Origin: Tomocerus qinae
Taxonomy: Eukaryota; Arthropoda; Collembola; Entomobryomorpha; Tomoceridae
Reading direction: 5' to 3'
Assembly (NCBI GenBank): GCA_020055645.1
Contig: CM034549.1
Location: 5,084,001 to 5,148,000, forward strand
DNA: 64,000 nt
Part shown: one piece after another, positions 50,001 to 62,600 of the stretch
Position numbering within the stretch: position 1 is the first letter of the stretch
How the letters are laid out: the number at the start of each line of letters is the position of its first letter
The notes under the pieces: generated by a model
The model's database searches: none
The model's input: only the letters and a program-made list of their open reading frames with translations
What the model was told of the DNA's origin: nothing
Made by a program: the position numbers and the translations under genes

Positions 50001-53000
50001 AGACAGAAAGAAATTGGACATAATAAAAAATGAAACTGAAATTACTGTACTGTGATGCATGAAGCACAAGTATCTATATTTACTTACAAAAATATTATAG
50101 AATAATTGTCCCTTATAAGCATACATACCTTGTTTGATTTGGCATCTGAAACATTGCCATTGACCTCACGTCTGGGAGTGCGAACTGTGGTGGGTCCAAT
50201 GATGTCGAATTTCTTGTTTTCTTCTACAACAGGCTCTTCTAAAATCCATTCAGTCCACTCGAACATCTAAAAGTAAAAGTGAAATCATACAGATGTGATA
50301 AAAACCAATTTTTGAGTTGAAAGAAAGCATCTCAAAGTTCCCAACCAAGTCAAGTCAAGCTGATAGTGAGTTCAACTGAGTTCATTGCCTGATACATTTT
50401 AGGTTTCCTTGTTTTTGTTCTGTCTTAGATATGGCATCGTAATCGTAACGAATGGAAAATAATATTAAACCAGACATATATTATATACTTAGTAGTTTGC
50501 AAAAGAAGTCTCGTTTTGAAAAGTCACATTGAGAGTGGGTTAGAGAGAGAGAGAGACAGAGGACTTAACATACATATTGTATATTTTATTTATATATATT
50601 ATATGTACATATATAACTATGCATACACTCTTGACTTATACTGTATTCAGGATGGTTAGACTGAGCCAATCGCACTCTCGCCAGTCACCAAAATGAATTC
50701 GGTGTTTGCCGTAATCATAAGACAAAGTCTAAAATGATGTACGGTGATGCATATTTGAATTAATGAATAGTAACGTTATCGATTTCCTTGCTGTAGAGTT
50801 GTCGGGAGAGTAGCTAACTGAATTGAAGACCCCTCTGAGTACTTAAACCTAACTACATTAAACATCTATATGCTTCTAACAGGATTCTCCTTACGTACTC
50901 AGTTAAACACTGCTACAAGTACAAGTAGGTGTTCAACTATGCACTCCGCTATACACGTTCACTCACTCTAGCAGTTTATCTTTAAGCACTTTGTCCATTA
51001 GCCCCCAGTCATTTTACCCTCAATGTCTTTTTTATATATTAAGCTTAAGTACCGTAAGTACCGAAAAGTAGAACTGACAAGAAGCATGATTATTTTCTTC
51101 TGTCTGTGACATGCCTGGCTTACATAACATTATATTCTGAACCTAATAAATTCTTTTCCTAAGACATTTCCTACTATCATCCTTCCTTCCGACTTCAAGG
51201 AACCATCTTACAGTCATTAGAGGACAGCTATTTTCACAATTGCACAAGAACACTCACTTTTTTCACTTTGAACTCAATTCTCAAAGGTTAATAAACTTTA
51301 ACAGTCCCCATTTAATCTTCTCTCTATTTGGAAACACTATCACTAACTTCTATCTAAGCCTCAACTTAAAACAATGAATACACAACAAAAGGAAAGGAGT
51401 TCACAATTTATCATATAATTTATCATATAGTAGTTGTCCAGTGGAGGATTTATGTTTATTATCATCTCTTAGCACATGAGAGAGAGATAAATAAATAAAT
51501 GAATGAGAGAATAAATGAATTTGCCATTTGCGTTGGTTTAATGGTTCAAATTCATACTACTATGTTACTGTGAATACTTACATCTAAAGCCTATTGCAAA
51601 ATCCAAGAAATCGCCCTTTGATTACGTTCTAATTATTCCATAATCGTCCTTTGATTATGTCCTAATTATTATTCCATAACATTATTACTACTAACCAGAA
51701 AACCAGAACTAGGAAGTAATCTAATTACAATAATAATTGTGTTCAACACCTTCGTTTGATCTTGATCTGCATCAGCCCGACTGATCCTGTTTTTACTTAG
51801 AATTGTTATATAACTAGATTGGAAATCGGATATAGGAATTAGCTGAGTTACTATTTATATATATAAGTAATCCCTATAGACTGATAATTCAAAGAAATAA
51901 TCATACCGTGGATGCATAATGCATAAAAGAGAACTTTGCAGCATAGCCAGGGTTAAGCATCTAGGTGAAAGGCAAAACTTCTTTCGTAGTTTTGCCTACT
52001 ATTTTTCTTTGCGTTTTGCGTAGGAAAGCTCATTCGATGCTCCAAAGGACATTACACAAGAAGTATGCAAAAATAAGATCAAAACTTGAAATCCTTACAT
52101 AAGCTCTTTTTATATGACGTAAAACGAAATCAAAGCTCGGTCAGACTCCGCAATAGTATTATCTCTCTGTGACTGATAAAACTAATCATAAGACCATAAC
52201 CGATATTGAGCTGATTCGTAGAATCACTAATCCCTACTACCCACATTTAAAAGAGTTCAGCACGAGGAAACATCAAAAGACTTCTTAAGTACTGATTTAG
52301 TTTAGTACACGTCTGTACACATTTGCAGGGTTTCAAATGATTACAAAAATAAACAAGCAATGATTTACCTTTCAGACCATTGTATGTGTAGTGGTCCTTG
52401 AGACAGTTTAAATAAATGTACAAAGTATAAAATCGATGGTCTGCCACAAGTAATTATATTCAATATTATAGTTGTAACTAAAGTAGCACATAATATTTGG
52501 CAGTGTAACCATCTGACAGCCCTAAACTATATGATAAATAGAATGAGGTAGTATAGACATAGACAATAGGAAGCCAAACAAAGCTCTAATATCGGAAAAC
52601 TTTCTGGAGCAGCCTTTTGAATTCAATCTTCAATCACTCCTACTACGGTTGAATATAGACTACTTACTGTTATGGAGTTGAAAAATATACTTGCATTAAA
52701 CAGGTTTCCATTTCAACGTAATACCCAAGCGGCTGGGATTGTGATTGCAGGCGAGGATTTCTGTTCTGGGTATTGCATTATGTACAGTTTCGACATTCAT
52801 ACTTCACTTACTATTTGGAAACCTACTTAAGTTTATTTATTTCCAAGAAAGGTCTTAGAATGCCCTATCAGAATAAACATATGAAGCTGGAGGATGCTGT
52901 TTGATGTGCTGCTTCACGGAACTGAATAAATGACAGATGAGAGCGTGGAGTTTGTGTTTTTCATGTACATCTGTTGTACATTTACCAAGTTGGTAACACA

Positions 53001-53663
53001 CAATGTTAGATACAATGGAGTAGAACAGAATAGGACGAGATAATAATGTTGACGGCAATTCTTTTCTTAGTGTATAAAAAGAAGTTACGTGGAAGATTAG
53101 ATTAAGGTACTTTCACTCTGCTTTCACCACCTGTGCCTTTTCCTGGCTTCTTTGTCCGCTCTACTCTATCTCTCTCAGCAGTTGCACAGCAACTACAGAA
53201 ACATTTGTGATTGATTCGTTTACAATTACATTCATTCTATTCTGTATTCCTCGAACTGTAGTCTCAGCTATATTTGCGTCATTGCCTCCTTCTCGATTGT
53301 GTACTCAGACCAAAGAAAACCTTCGGAGTCGCCTTGCTTCATCTCCTTCAGACTTGACAGAGAGACTTGGAGATGCGAAAGAGTCACAAGAAAAATGAAC
53401 GCAGAGATCTCATGCATTTTGATGAGGACCGAAAGACAATTTTGCCTTACCTTTAGATCAAGGGGGTCGCCGATTAAGTTTCCATCAATAAGTGTCAGAG
53501 AGTGGCAAGCCGCCATGCCGACGGACAAAGGTCCGTGAGACAAATGATTCGAAAGTCGTACTGGTGCTTGGAATTCCCCAGTGGCTCCTCCTTCCTGTCC
53601 AAGTCCAACGGTCGTCGGCACTGCTCCCCAAAGGTCTAATCCTTCTTCTGTCAGAGTCCCCGT
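33801..53663 (-). CDS. ATP13A: P5B-type ATPase (ATP13A2/3-like), 3' eight exons
   Basis: The 3' part of an endolysosomal polyamine-transporter-type P5 ATPase. Exons in transcript order: 53663-53451, 50266-50129, 46648-46492, 42665-42565, 42456-42315, 41880-41726, 39040-38773 and 35080-33801. Every junction is GT-AG with matching phase, giving 817 codons before the stop. The visible part starts at TGTLTEEGLDLWG, directly after the phosphorylated Asp-Lys, whose exon was not found. It continues with SLTLIDGNLIGDPLDLK, the nucleotide-binding FCKGSPE, EGYRVIAIAHKH, VTGDNMLTAISVAREC, VFARMSPDQK and the hinge MCGDGANDCGALK. The last exon has six predicted membrane segments and a Ser-rich cytosolic tail. 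No active-site change is visible. The N-terminal membrane and actuator domains are outside the identified exons. ATP13A2 versus A3/A4 cannot be resolved by eye. Confidence 0.95.
35081..38772 (-). other. ATP13A intron, 3.7 kb
   Basis: No coding or RNA feature recognised; open frames here are short and lack family motifs. Confidence 0.7.
38773..39040 (-). CDS. ATP13A: ATP13A exon: P-domain with VFARMSPDQK
   Basis: Bounded by TTTCAG| and GTGG|GTTAGT. Encodes FAVTGNSFAVV, ILVRGTVFARMSPDQK and LQALGYFVG, a canonical P-type ATPase block before the GDGxND hinge. Confidence 0.95.
39041..41725 (-). other. ATP13A intron, 2.7 kb
   Basis: No feature recognised. A 66-codon minus-strand frame near 39053-39253 has no ATPase similarity, and the flanking exons join in phase without it. 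Confidence 0.65.
41726..41880 (-). CDS. ATP13A: ATP13A exon: DNMLTAISVAREC
   Basis: Bounded by CTTTAG| and AAAGCG|GTAAGT. Its first two bases complete the glycine of the VTGDN motif. Confidence 0.95.
42315..42456 (-). CDS. ATP13A: ATP13A exon: LGLIVLENRLK and IRTIMVTG
   Basis: Bounded by GTAAG|GTACAG and TTACTG|GTAAGT. Encodes the segment leading to the conserved VTGDN motif. Confidence 0.93.
42565..42665 (-). CDS. ATP13A: ATP13A exon: EGYRVIAIAHKH
   Basis: A 101-bp exon bounded by TTTACAG| and GCAAAG|GTATGA. Encodes the VPENFPAVLERYTQEG segment of the nucleotide-binding domain. Confidence 0.93.
42666..46491 (-). other. ATP13A intron, 3.8 kb
   Basis: Contains a 27-bp tandem repeat (43352-43432). 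Open frames of up to 100 codons in it have no recognisable content. Confidence 0.65.
43352..43432. repeat. 27-bp tandem repeat, three copies
   Basis: Three head-to-tail copies of a unit beginning GTAATATTTTGTAATTAATG and ending AGTAAGG. Copies one and two are identical; the third has AGCAAGG. Confidence 0.95.
46492..46648 (-). CDS. ATP13A: ATP13A exon: nucleotide-binding FCKGSPE
   Basis: Bounded by TTTGTAG| and AAACAG|GTAAGA. Encodes IVRQFPFSSSLQRMSV and FELFCKGSPEMI, the ATP-binding KGSPE block. Confidence 0.95.
46649..50128 (-). other. ATP13A intron, 3.5 kb
   Basis: Nothing recognised. A 116-codon plus-strand frame at 49331-49681 has no family motifs. Confidence 0.65.
50129..50266 (-). 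CDS. ATP13A: ATP13A exon: MFEWTEWILEE
   Basis: Exactly 46 codons in phase 0, bounded by TTTTAG| and AACAAG|GTATGT. The start joins DPLDLK of the previous exon to MFEWTEW, as in other P5B ATPases. The second half is a variable loop. Confidence 0.92.
50267..53450 (-). other. ATP13A intron, 3.2 kb
   Basis: No gene recognised. It contains AT-rich simple sequence near 50580-50625 and an imperfect tandem duplication at 51611-51679. Confidence 0.65.
51611..51679. repeat. Imperfect 33-36-bp tandem duplication
   Basis: Two adjacent copies of a unit around CCTTTGATTA...CTAATTATTCCATAA. The second copy carries an extra ATT and several substitutions. Confidence 0.8.
53451..53663 (-). CDS. ATP13A: ATP13A exon: TGTLTE after the catalytic Asp
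   Basis: Seventy-one codons in phase 0, bounded by TGTACAG| and CTAAAG|GTAAGG. Starts TGTLTEEGLDLWG and ends NLIGDPLDLK. The phosphorylated Asp-Lys must end the preceding exon, which I could not find between 53664 and 64000. Confidence 0.95.
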
Positions 53664-56600
53664 CTGTACAAGCAAGACAAATACCAAACCATTTAACTCA
53701 CTTTCAAACTTTGTACAATATTCAATTCGACACGCTGTGAAATCAATTACATCCATTACCCATTACATAGAACACTTTTAGTAATTTTAATCATATACGT
53801 ACGAAATTGAAATCTAAATAATTAACTGTTGCAGCAGTTACAACTATCACCTGTCTAAATTAGCTAAGCTAGACTAATGATAATGACTACCAATCCTGAA
53901 AAAGTAACACCATAAGTCCTATTGCAGCAAAACTGCTAAATGCTGAGATTGAAAACGAACCTATGTATATTTCAATTCTGAATATTATGTTCATTGAGAA
54001 CTAATCATAAATACCGTAATTCTATGACTATCTTAAAACTTATAATAAATTGCCTGTAAAATTATTTTTGTCAGCACGGGTACATTCAACCTTCAAAAGT
54101 AGCTTAATAACACAGACGTCATAAGCCGTGCTATAACATTCGACAGTTCATATTTTGTAGTGCCTACTGATAAAGATAAAGACAGAAGCCACGAGGAGCA
54201 GGAGAGCACAAGTTGCAAACGAAACCAATTTCCGTTTATTTTCCCAGGCTCAGCATGAAGTTTGATTTCATCAGCACAGCACGTGTAGAGTGTAGAGAAA
54301 AGAAGAAACAAGTATGAGCCTAGTTTTACTTATCCACGGGCATCTACGGAGCGTTTCGTTTGACTTCCCTTGACACTCTCAAAGCAGTAGCGTGAAAAAC
54401 CATAAATAATCTGAATTGTCGACTGCCAGTTATTTGTATTGTCAGACAAAGATACAAAGATAGTACATGGATTGGCAATTTCCATAAAACAACACATACT
54501 TACTTCATTTGCAGAGATAAGGATAAATGGGAGCCAGACTAAAATAGTGCCACCAGAGGCACAAGATATCCCTCCTGCTGCTTACTTGGCGGAATTCTAA
54601 CAAGTATTTCTATCGAGACAATACACAACGTACCTAAAGAGATATCTCTATTCTATCCCAATGGGAAATTCGGTGAGAAATGGAAATAATCTCTCTCGAT
54701 TGCATTACCACATTACAGGGTCTGAAAAGTAAGTTCCAACGGTGAAAGTATAAGTGCAACAGAATAAGTGCTGATATGAAGATAAAGTGATAAGGTAAGC
54801 AAAATCCAGTTCATTGAACTGCATTGGCTGTGAACTTGGAGAGCAACAGCAAGGACACCTTTTTTGCTACTTTTATTGTGCTGCATTGAAATAGACTATC
54901 AGGGAAATACATATAACTCGATTGTAGTGCTTTGTAAGAAATGAAGTATACTGAGCATTGTACATAGCAGATGGAGGATGACCGTGAGGACGCAAGAAAC
55001 GAACCTTGCCAAAGTAACGCAACGGAAGTTAAGCCAATAGAAAAACAAAAAGAGGTAATGGATCTTCCAAAATTGTACTTTTATATGCATAAAGGAGGAG
55101 AAAAGAGAAAGTTTTCCTTTATTCCCTGACTGAAAGGGATTCTTCGCTTATTTTTATGAATGATGCAGTACTGAAAGTTGAATGTATGGCATCCATTATC
55201 TTTAAGCGTCGCTACTTGTTTTGTTTAGCTTTTATGTGAAGATAAGCCCAAACTCAAATAGATACTCTTCTCTTTATCATTCCACTACCAACTTCCCATC
55301 ATCATCATTCTTCAGCACTGCCGAATAAAAGTTCTTACCTAACAATTTTCTTTCTGAACTCCCTTCGACATCCTATCCATAATTTTCACGTTTTATAAGC
55401 ATGATATGAGTGTGCGAGCAATGTGAACAGAATTGGGTGTATAAATAGCAACCAACAATCATGCCTAATCATCTTACCATTCTTTTGGGAACAATGCCTC
55501 AATAAGTCAATGTCATGGCCAGACAACTTTTCTCGATAAAATTGTGATTCAAAACTATTTTCCTTCAATTGCTAAGCAAATAAATTGACAAGCAGTAAAA
55601 GATGTCAATTCATATCAACACTATTCTAAGCATCGGTAAATAGATTTTTATTTCCAGCTCCCACTTTGTACAAAAATACATCTTAATGACGTAAATGTCC
55701 CCAAAATAGAGATCGTGGTGTAGAATTTATTTGTGCATGTCTTAATGCATACATTAAGAAGTCTATGCATACGTTTATTTCAACTTACTGAGATTATGCA
55801 TTTCAGCACATACCAACTGCATCTTGTTGCGAACCATTTTCTAAGAAAATCAAGAGTTTCTTAATCAGATCCAATTATGCAAATATCAAGAATTGTCACT
55901 CTGTACGATTGCAGAAGTGAATTGCTATATTATACTACGTACTATTTGTGTCTTGCCCATTCTATTGGTGCACTATAAAGAGGAATTGTTAGTGGCCATT
56001 AAAATTCTAATGCAGAAGTGTAAGCGTCGTAGTATACAATATAGTTATGTTAATGACTTAGCAGTAGGAGTGGAATGCCCCACAAAGCGTAAACATGAGC
56101 ATTACACAGCATTACAACGAGTTCTTCTTTGACCCAATTGAGGTGTATCGACTAAAATTAAAATGTCTTCTTATTTCGTTACAACTGATCCATTTTTAGC
56201 CTAGTTTTAGCGAAGAATTTCTGCTTTGGATGGCATTTAGTGAAAATAAGTGTCTACGTTTTGTAGAGCGAAACGTGCCATTCCAACATTAAAAGGTATT
56301 CATAAAATACATTGGCCTTAATCCTATCTAATGTGACAACATTCACATTAACTGCACTATCCATTTCTTCCAAAAACTAATGTTGCTATTTGTAGCACTA
56401 ATTTCATTAAAGCACATACTAACATTAAGTTAATGCTAGGAATTGTTCAGAAAGACATGCACAAATGCCTTCGGCCCTACATATACAAGGACTATAAAGA
56501 AGATATGAGTAAGGCGGAGTTTCTACTCCACTTCACTGCGAATATACTGCTACCCTAGTCTTATCTAAACGTTTTTGGCTGACTTTCACTCACAGGTGTT

Positions 56601-59600
56601 GGCAATGTGTATTTTCCTGAACTGATTATGTGCATCTGTAGTACTTATCGTAATCGTATATTTAACTTACTTTCTATAATATTTCTATCTGCTCAAAAAG
56701 TAGCACAAAGATTATAAAATCGTACATGTTTAAACTTCAGTGCACACGAAAAAATGTACGATGCACTAACATCTGTAATAAACTTGCATAATGACGCATT
56801 GCAAATGATATATACAAAGTGCATAACTGTTTGGGTGAATAAATAATGATTCAACAATTTTCAAATTTTTGTCAAAATATAAATTCTTATATGTATCAAA
56901 ACTTACTGCTCTTAAATTATCTTTTGACTACAGTCTCCTGACCTATAGGTAAGATCGCTGTTTTTGACATTAGAAGTTATGAGGTCATTTACTAGTGATT
57001 AGAGGCATAATAAAGTGAGTTTTGGTACCTACACGTAATCCAATTTAGTAGACTACATGCAATGTCCTCATAATGATTCTGTTTTTCAGCAACATAAATG
57101 AGCAAATAAAATTTGCATGATGAATTGATTATTATTATCTCAATGCCTACTGTATACTGACTATTGGCTTCTTTTTCTTTCGACAACTAACATTTGTACA
57201 TATAGTACACTTACATGTCTAACTACAGTACAAGTTTTGTTGTCTTCTCATTTCCCTATTACAACGCTCAAAATGGCTTTCTCGTATTATTCTGTATTTG
57301 CGTCATTCACCGTTTAGAGTTTCAGTTGACTGCGAACAGAGAGCAAGAACAAAGTATTTTCTTTGCATACAAGCAAAACAGTAGAACAAAGACGGAGAAA
57401 AAACAAATATTTAGAATTTTCATAGTGTATATTACCATTGTTCGTGTTTTTATCATTTATACTTCACAGAGCACAAAGGAAGCTGTTATCCTGTGTTTTT
57501 ATGCAAAATAAAGGCCTGCTTTCAAATTCTAAATTAAAAAACTTGACTGTCAGTCACCAAAAGAAATTCCTGAATGAACAATAGTAAAATGTAGCTCTTT
57601 ATAACTTTTCAAAGAACACAATAGAAAGAGTTCTCTGACTGGGTTAATTATTAACAGAAAGAACTCACATCTGAATGTCATATTTCAATAACAAATGAGT
57701 GGACACCACAGAAAGAGTCAAACAGTAATTAAACGTGCGTATCTTAATTACGAAGGTATAAATTCCTCGAGAAATCAAGTATCCTAGAAATGAGCTCATG
57801 AGCACAAAAGATTCTAAGGAATTTAAGTTGAAAACTCATTAACTTACGACACTTGCCAGTTTTTTAATTAATGCCAAGTCATAGCGTCATCAAAAAAACA
57901 TATACTTAAAAGAACACTTTAATAGTATCATTTACGCTTAATTTCTTTACAGGTGAGTTTGTGACAGAACAGGACGCAAAAAAGTATAATCACTTTGACA
58001 TATTTAATTAAATAACTTTTGCGTGCTAGCTAAATTTGAAGGTAAACAACTTTTGACGTGTTCAAAGTTAAGTTAGGGTGTACAACAATCAAAGGAAATA
58101 GCCGAAAAGGAATTCTCAGTTTCCAACTTCAATCTACAGAGAAAATATTATGAAACAGTTTCACATAACAATACGTAGTAACTAAAGAGTTTTTAAAAAG
58201 TTGCAATAAAAGTCCCAGGTGCCAGGAAAGAGAGTGCTAAGGAATTAGGTTGTACGGTGGTAGTAGAAATTAAATAAGAACTACGAAAACTGGCATTGGA
58301 CTTTGGAACTACATTAAAATCATAATATTTATCATTATCATTACAACGTAGTATTTATAGTAAAATTGCTACTACGATGTTCAAGGCAGTTCATGATGAC
58401 AGTTTCTGCAAATGTACACAGAAAGAAAGGTATAAGAGAAAGAAGCCCTCAAAATTATCTCCGAAATATTGTACCAGTGTAGTTATTTACTTAACTGAGT
58501 TGCATATTGCCACCTACTTTAGTATTCATGCATATCGCGATATTCTCTGAACTTTGTAAACACTCCACCCATGAAATTCGGGAAAGTGGAGTTTTCCATT
58601 TCGTTAATGTCACAAAAATAACAGACTGCGAGTGACGAGGTGCCACTGAATGAGGACAAGTCAATATACAAGTTATGTAATATAGGCAGTACACTTTCAT
58701 TTGTCAACACCAATGTGCATGCACATTGCCCAATATTCTGTTTAAAATAAGTATGGCGAAACAAACTCTCGAATTACCAAATGCGTATGTACTAAAAAAG
58801 GTAGGAAAGCTCTCATAACATTACTCCGAAAAAATTGTAAACAAAAATCCATCAAAAAAACTGTGTCAAACCAATTTAAAAATTCTAAAAACAGAAGGAC
58901 GGAAAAGGTTAAAAGTCACGATTATCCTACGTCCTACACTACAACCTTCAGTAAGCATGGATGATCATTTATTTCAAAAAAATTTATGTAAACGTTTATT
59001 ATTTATTATGTAGACACACGTCATATATTATGTAAGCAGCTAACGTTTTTGATCTACTACACAGCATACATCGCATGAATGAATAAGTACATGTCATTTT
59101 CTCTTGCCTGTGGCCTGTGCTAACCCTTTCATAATAGTAATTATTAACGAAGCAGAAAATACCAGTTTTGGTTTCCTAATTCTATATATTATGTCACCAT
59201 AAATGATCTACTGCTGAAATCCAAGAAATACCATCCCCAACAGCATCCTTAGCAATACATTCATTTTTAATAACAATATTTATAAAAGCTCTTATAAGAA
59301 AGATATAATTAAAACATTGAGTTATACATCGTAAACTCAATGAAGATTGATCTATAGATCACAGGTAAATGAGTTAATGGCCATAGTCTTTCCTTCTAAT
59401 TCTACCACCAAATAGCGCAAAAATCGGTGCTGAGTTTTCATTAGTGTAGCAATGAGCAAAATTAACTAAACAAAAATAGGGCTATATGAACTGTTTGTTT
59501 ATTGAGTACATTCAAATAATTATCACAAAAAATGATGTCAGAGATCACATTTTTCATTCTTCATGCTCTACTCTATCAGTATGACACTGTTCCTGCAACA

Positions 59601-62600
59601 AACATAAATCTTCCTTAATTGACATTAAGCGTATGATAAAACAATCCGCAAAATTGTAGTAAGCCTTTGTTAGTGTTCGTTCATCGTATAATATGACAAG
59701 ATGGCATTAAATCTATGTTAATGTACATAATATCATATCTGTAACTAAAATTCTACTGCTGCTTACAAACAATTCGAGATTGACAGTCATAGGATTTCTA
59801 CCTAGCTCAGTCCTAATTCAACACTTCACTCAATGTCAAAACTGCCAAAATCTCAAAAGCAACCATTTATGCACTCAATAGAAATATTTCTACGGAAGTT
59901 AGTAAATTGACCTACTCTACTTACAAGAGTCTTTCTTTACAAAAGCTATGATAAATGTGCATATGCTTTCACTGCAGCCATTCTTGTTTTCTTTCCGCTC
60001 TATTTTGAAATACTCGTCTGCTTTGACCAAGTCAATAAAATATATCATTGCCTGTCGAAAAACAAACTCTACAGACTCCTAAATGTGTACCGTAAAAACA
60101 ATTAAAATTATAATAAAATTGCGATTTCACTTTTTTACCGTGTATGAAACTTTTCCATGTCGTCCCACATAATACATATTTTATAAGAGAGTAGCACAAA
60201 CTGCAAATTAATTATTTTTAGTATTAATTGGTTTCTGAAACAAAATATCTCTGTAGCATAGATTATAGTTACGCAAGTAAATAATTCTAATCTATATATT
60301 TACACATGCCTACAGTTATTGGAGATTTAAAGTAGAAGATTTCTTCACCAGAATATCCCATGAGAATTTTGCTTAGAAAAATCTTAGACAAGAAGAAAGC
60401 AATCTCTCTACTATGCAATAACAAGAGTCTTTCTTTGGAGAGAATAGAGAAAGTGATAGATGGGGTAATGTGGTATTTGTCAGATGAAATATAGTCAAGT
60501 CCCTCAAATTGCGATACAATAGAGAAATATATTTTGGAAACATCATTAATCCCTCCTTCCTATTGAAGAGCGTCCGTTCCGCTCTAGATGAGTTCGAGTC
60601 CGGATCAGAAGTGAATGGAGAATATTGGTCTAATAGCCCACTAGCCTACATTCATATTTCCCCTGTCGTTAGCAAGTACACCCAATAAGTATGAATTTAA
60701 TATTTACATTCTTTCTTGGTCCCAGGTTGGAAATATGTGGTCGAGCAAATGTAACAAATGATCATACACAGCGACAAAAAATACCAGTCTGCCGGAGAAA
60801 GCGTTTTTAAAAGCAAGGAATGATATGGTTCTAGCACGTTTATAGCCAACTCGACAAGGTATGCGAAAGATATCTGCACTTAAAATAAGTACATCCGGAA
60901 GGCAAAGCTGTGTGTGGTAGGTCCCTATACAAAAAGAAAGCCGAGGAGTTGACAGCACTTTAGCCTTTCCACTTTTTGCCATTTATACTCTTATGAATTA
61001 TACTATAAAAGTATATTGTACAGGGAAAGCTTGAGGAGAAAGTCGTCTGGAACGTCAGCGCAGTCATGTCAGCACTTCTCAAATGAATTTGACTGGAATA
61101 TTATGAAGAGATATGGAAGAAAAATCTGAGGATGGGATCTGTTATAAGGCTTTTCAATTCTAATATCTCAGATTTGCTTGGGAATTCTTTCTCTGAGCGA
61201 CAACGCAAAGACTGCGTCATAGTCGCTGAAAAAGTCTTCTTCTTTCAGATGTTGGGAATATGAAAATTGGGTTTGTCTGTTCTGCATACACGCTCACTCT
61301 ATTTCATATAGGCGCTTAAATTGTCTGTCTCTCTGAGGATGAATCAAATAATAACTTTATTGAAGTCATTCTGCTGGAAAGCGTGCATAAAAAATCGGAA
61401 CCATTTCAGAATTTGATTGAAGCTCTAGGCTAAATTGCGTTTCTAGTAAATAAATACGTACCTAATACTAATTTCTAGTATAGACCGTTTATATAATGAT
61501 TCTTGTTGTGCATCGCAATTTCAGGAGTTATGTAAGCAACAAATTAAAAGCTTTCATTAGCTCATCCAATGAAAACTCTTTAAATTATGTCCTAGAATAC
61601 ACGTCTGTTAATCATTCGCTCCGATTTTACTCTTCAGATTTCCCGTTTGTCGCCCACGTTCCTTATCATGCCATTTTCAATTCTGTTTTACGTGAAGAGC
61701 CATTTGCGTGGTCTTATCATGTAAATCCAAATGTAAATATATTAAACACATTTAGAGAATGTGTTATCATCGTACGGATATTTTCTGCTGAGTGAAACTA
61801 GCATTTCATTAAAGATTCGCAGCAACATTTATCTTTTATCAAGGTACTTTCCCATCTAGTTTATTACTCGTAAACTCGTAACTTTTAACAATCTCATCAC
61901 ACTGCTCGACCACCCACTTCATTCCTATTCAATTTGTTTTCAAGTTGACTCTTCTCAAGTCTTCTGAAATTCGTTTGCTAAATTACTTGACATTTCATCG
62001 TATACATATTCAACAATAGACACGACCAAACAGATACGTGGGTAGGCAGGTATCCTAATGATTTATATGTACCACTTGTACACGTGTACTAATCTAAAGT
62101 ACCGTTTTCCACATCTGCTTTATCAAATGGAAATGAAAGTGGTCCATGATTTTCCCATCATACCATATGTCATACTTCAAAAGATTTTTCGTGTTCAGCA
62201 TATGATGAATAATGTTCCAGAATGTTTGCATCCTTTTGTGACAGTTTATATCAAGGTATGTATATATTTATATTAAGGTATGTATAATAATAATTGTGAT
62301 ACTAAAAGTTACACTTTGCTCTGATAAGGATTATAATACGCAAGATGTTTTGACATTGAATTATGACACACTTGCTAAATAGACTTTTTACCCGAGTATA
62401 TCATCATCCTCTGCCAATCTCACATGGATACGTGTTGTGACTATCTATCAACATTATATGCCTTTCCTAAGAAAATTATGAAGCTAACTCAATTATCATC
62501 AACCTTGACACTTTGAGTTTGAGACAGAAAGGAAGTCTTTGGTTTCCGTTTTGTCAAACGTGCTAGACACCATTACATTTAGCTACAGATCCGTCTTAGT

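Noticed and set aside
60570-60610. tRNA-like B-box (GTTCGAGTCCGG)
   Set aside because: No matching A-box, the T-arm stem does not pair, and no cloverleaf can be drawn. It could be a decayed SINE, but there is not enough to call it.
61496-61795. 99-codon plus-strand frame near the right end
   Set aside because: No motifs and no splice-supported extension; probably intronic noise.
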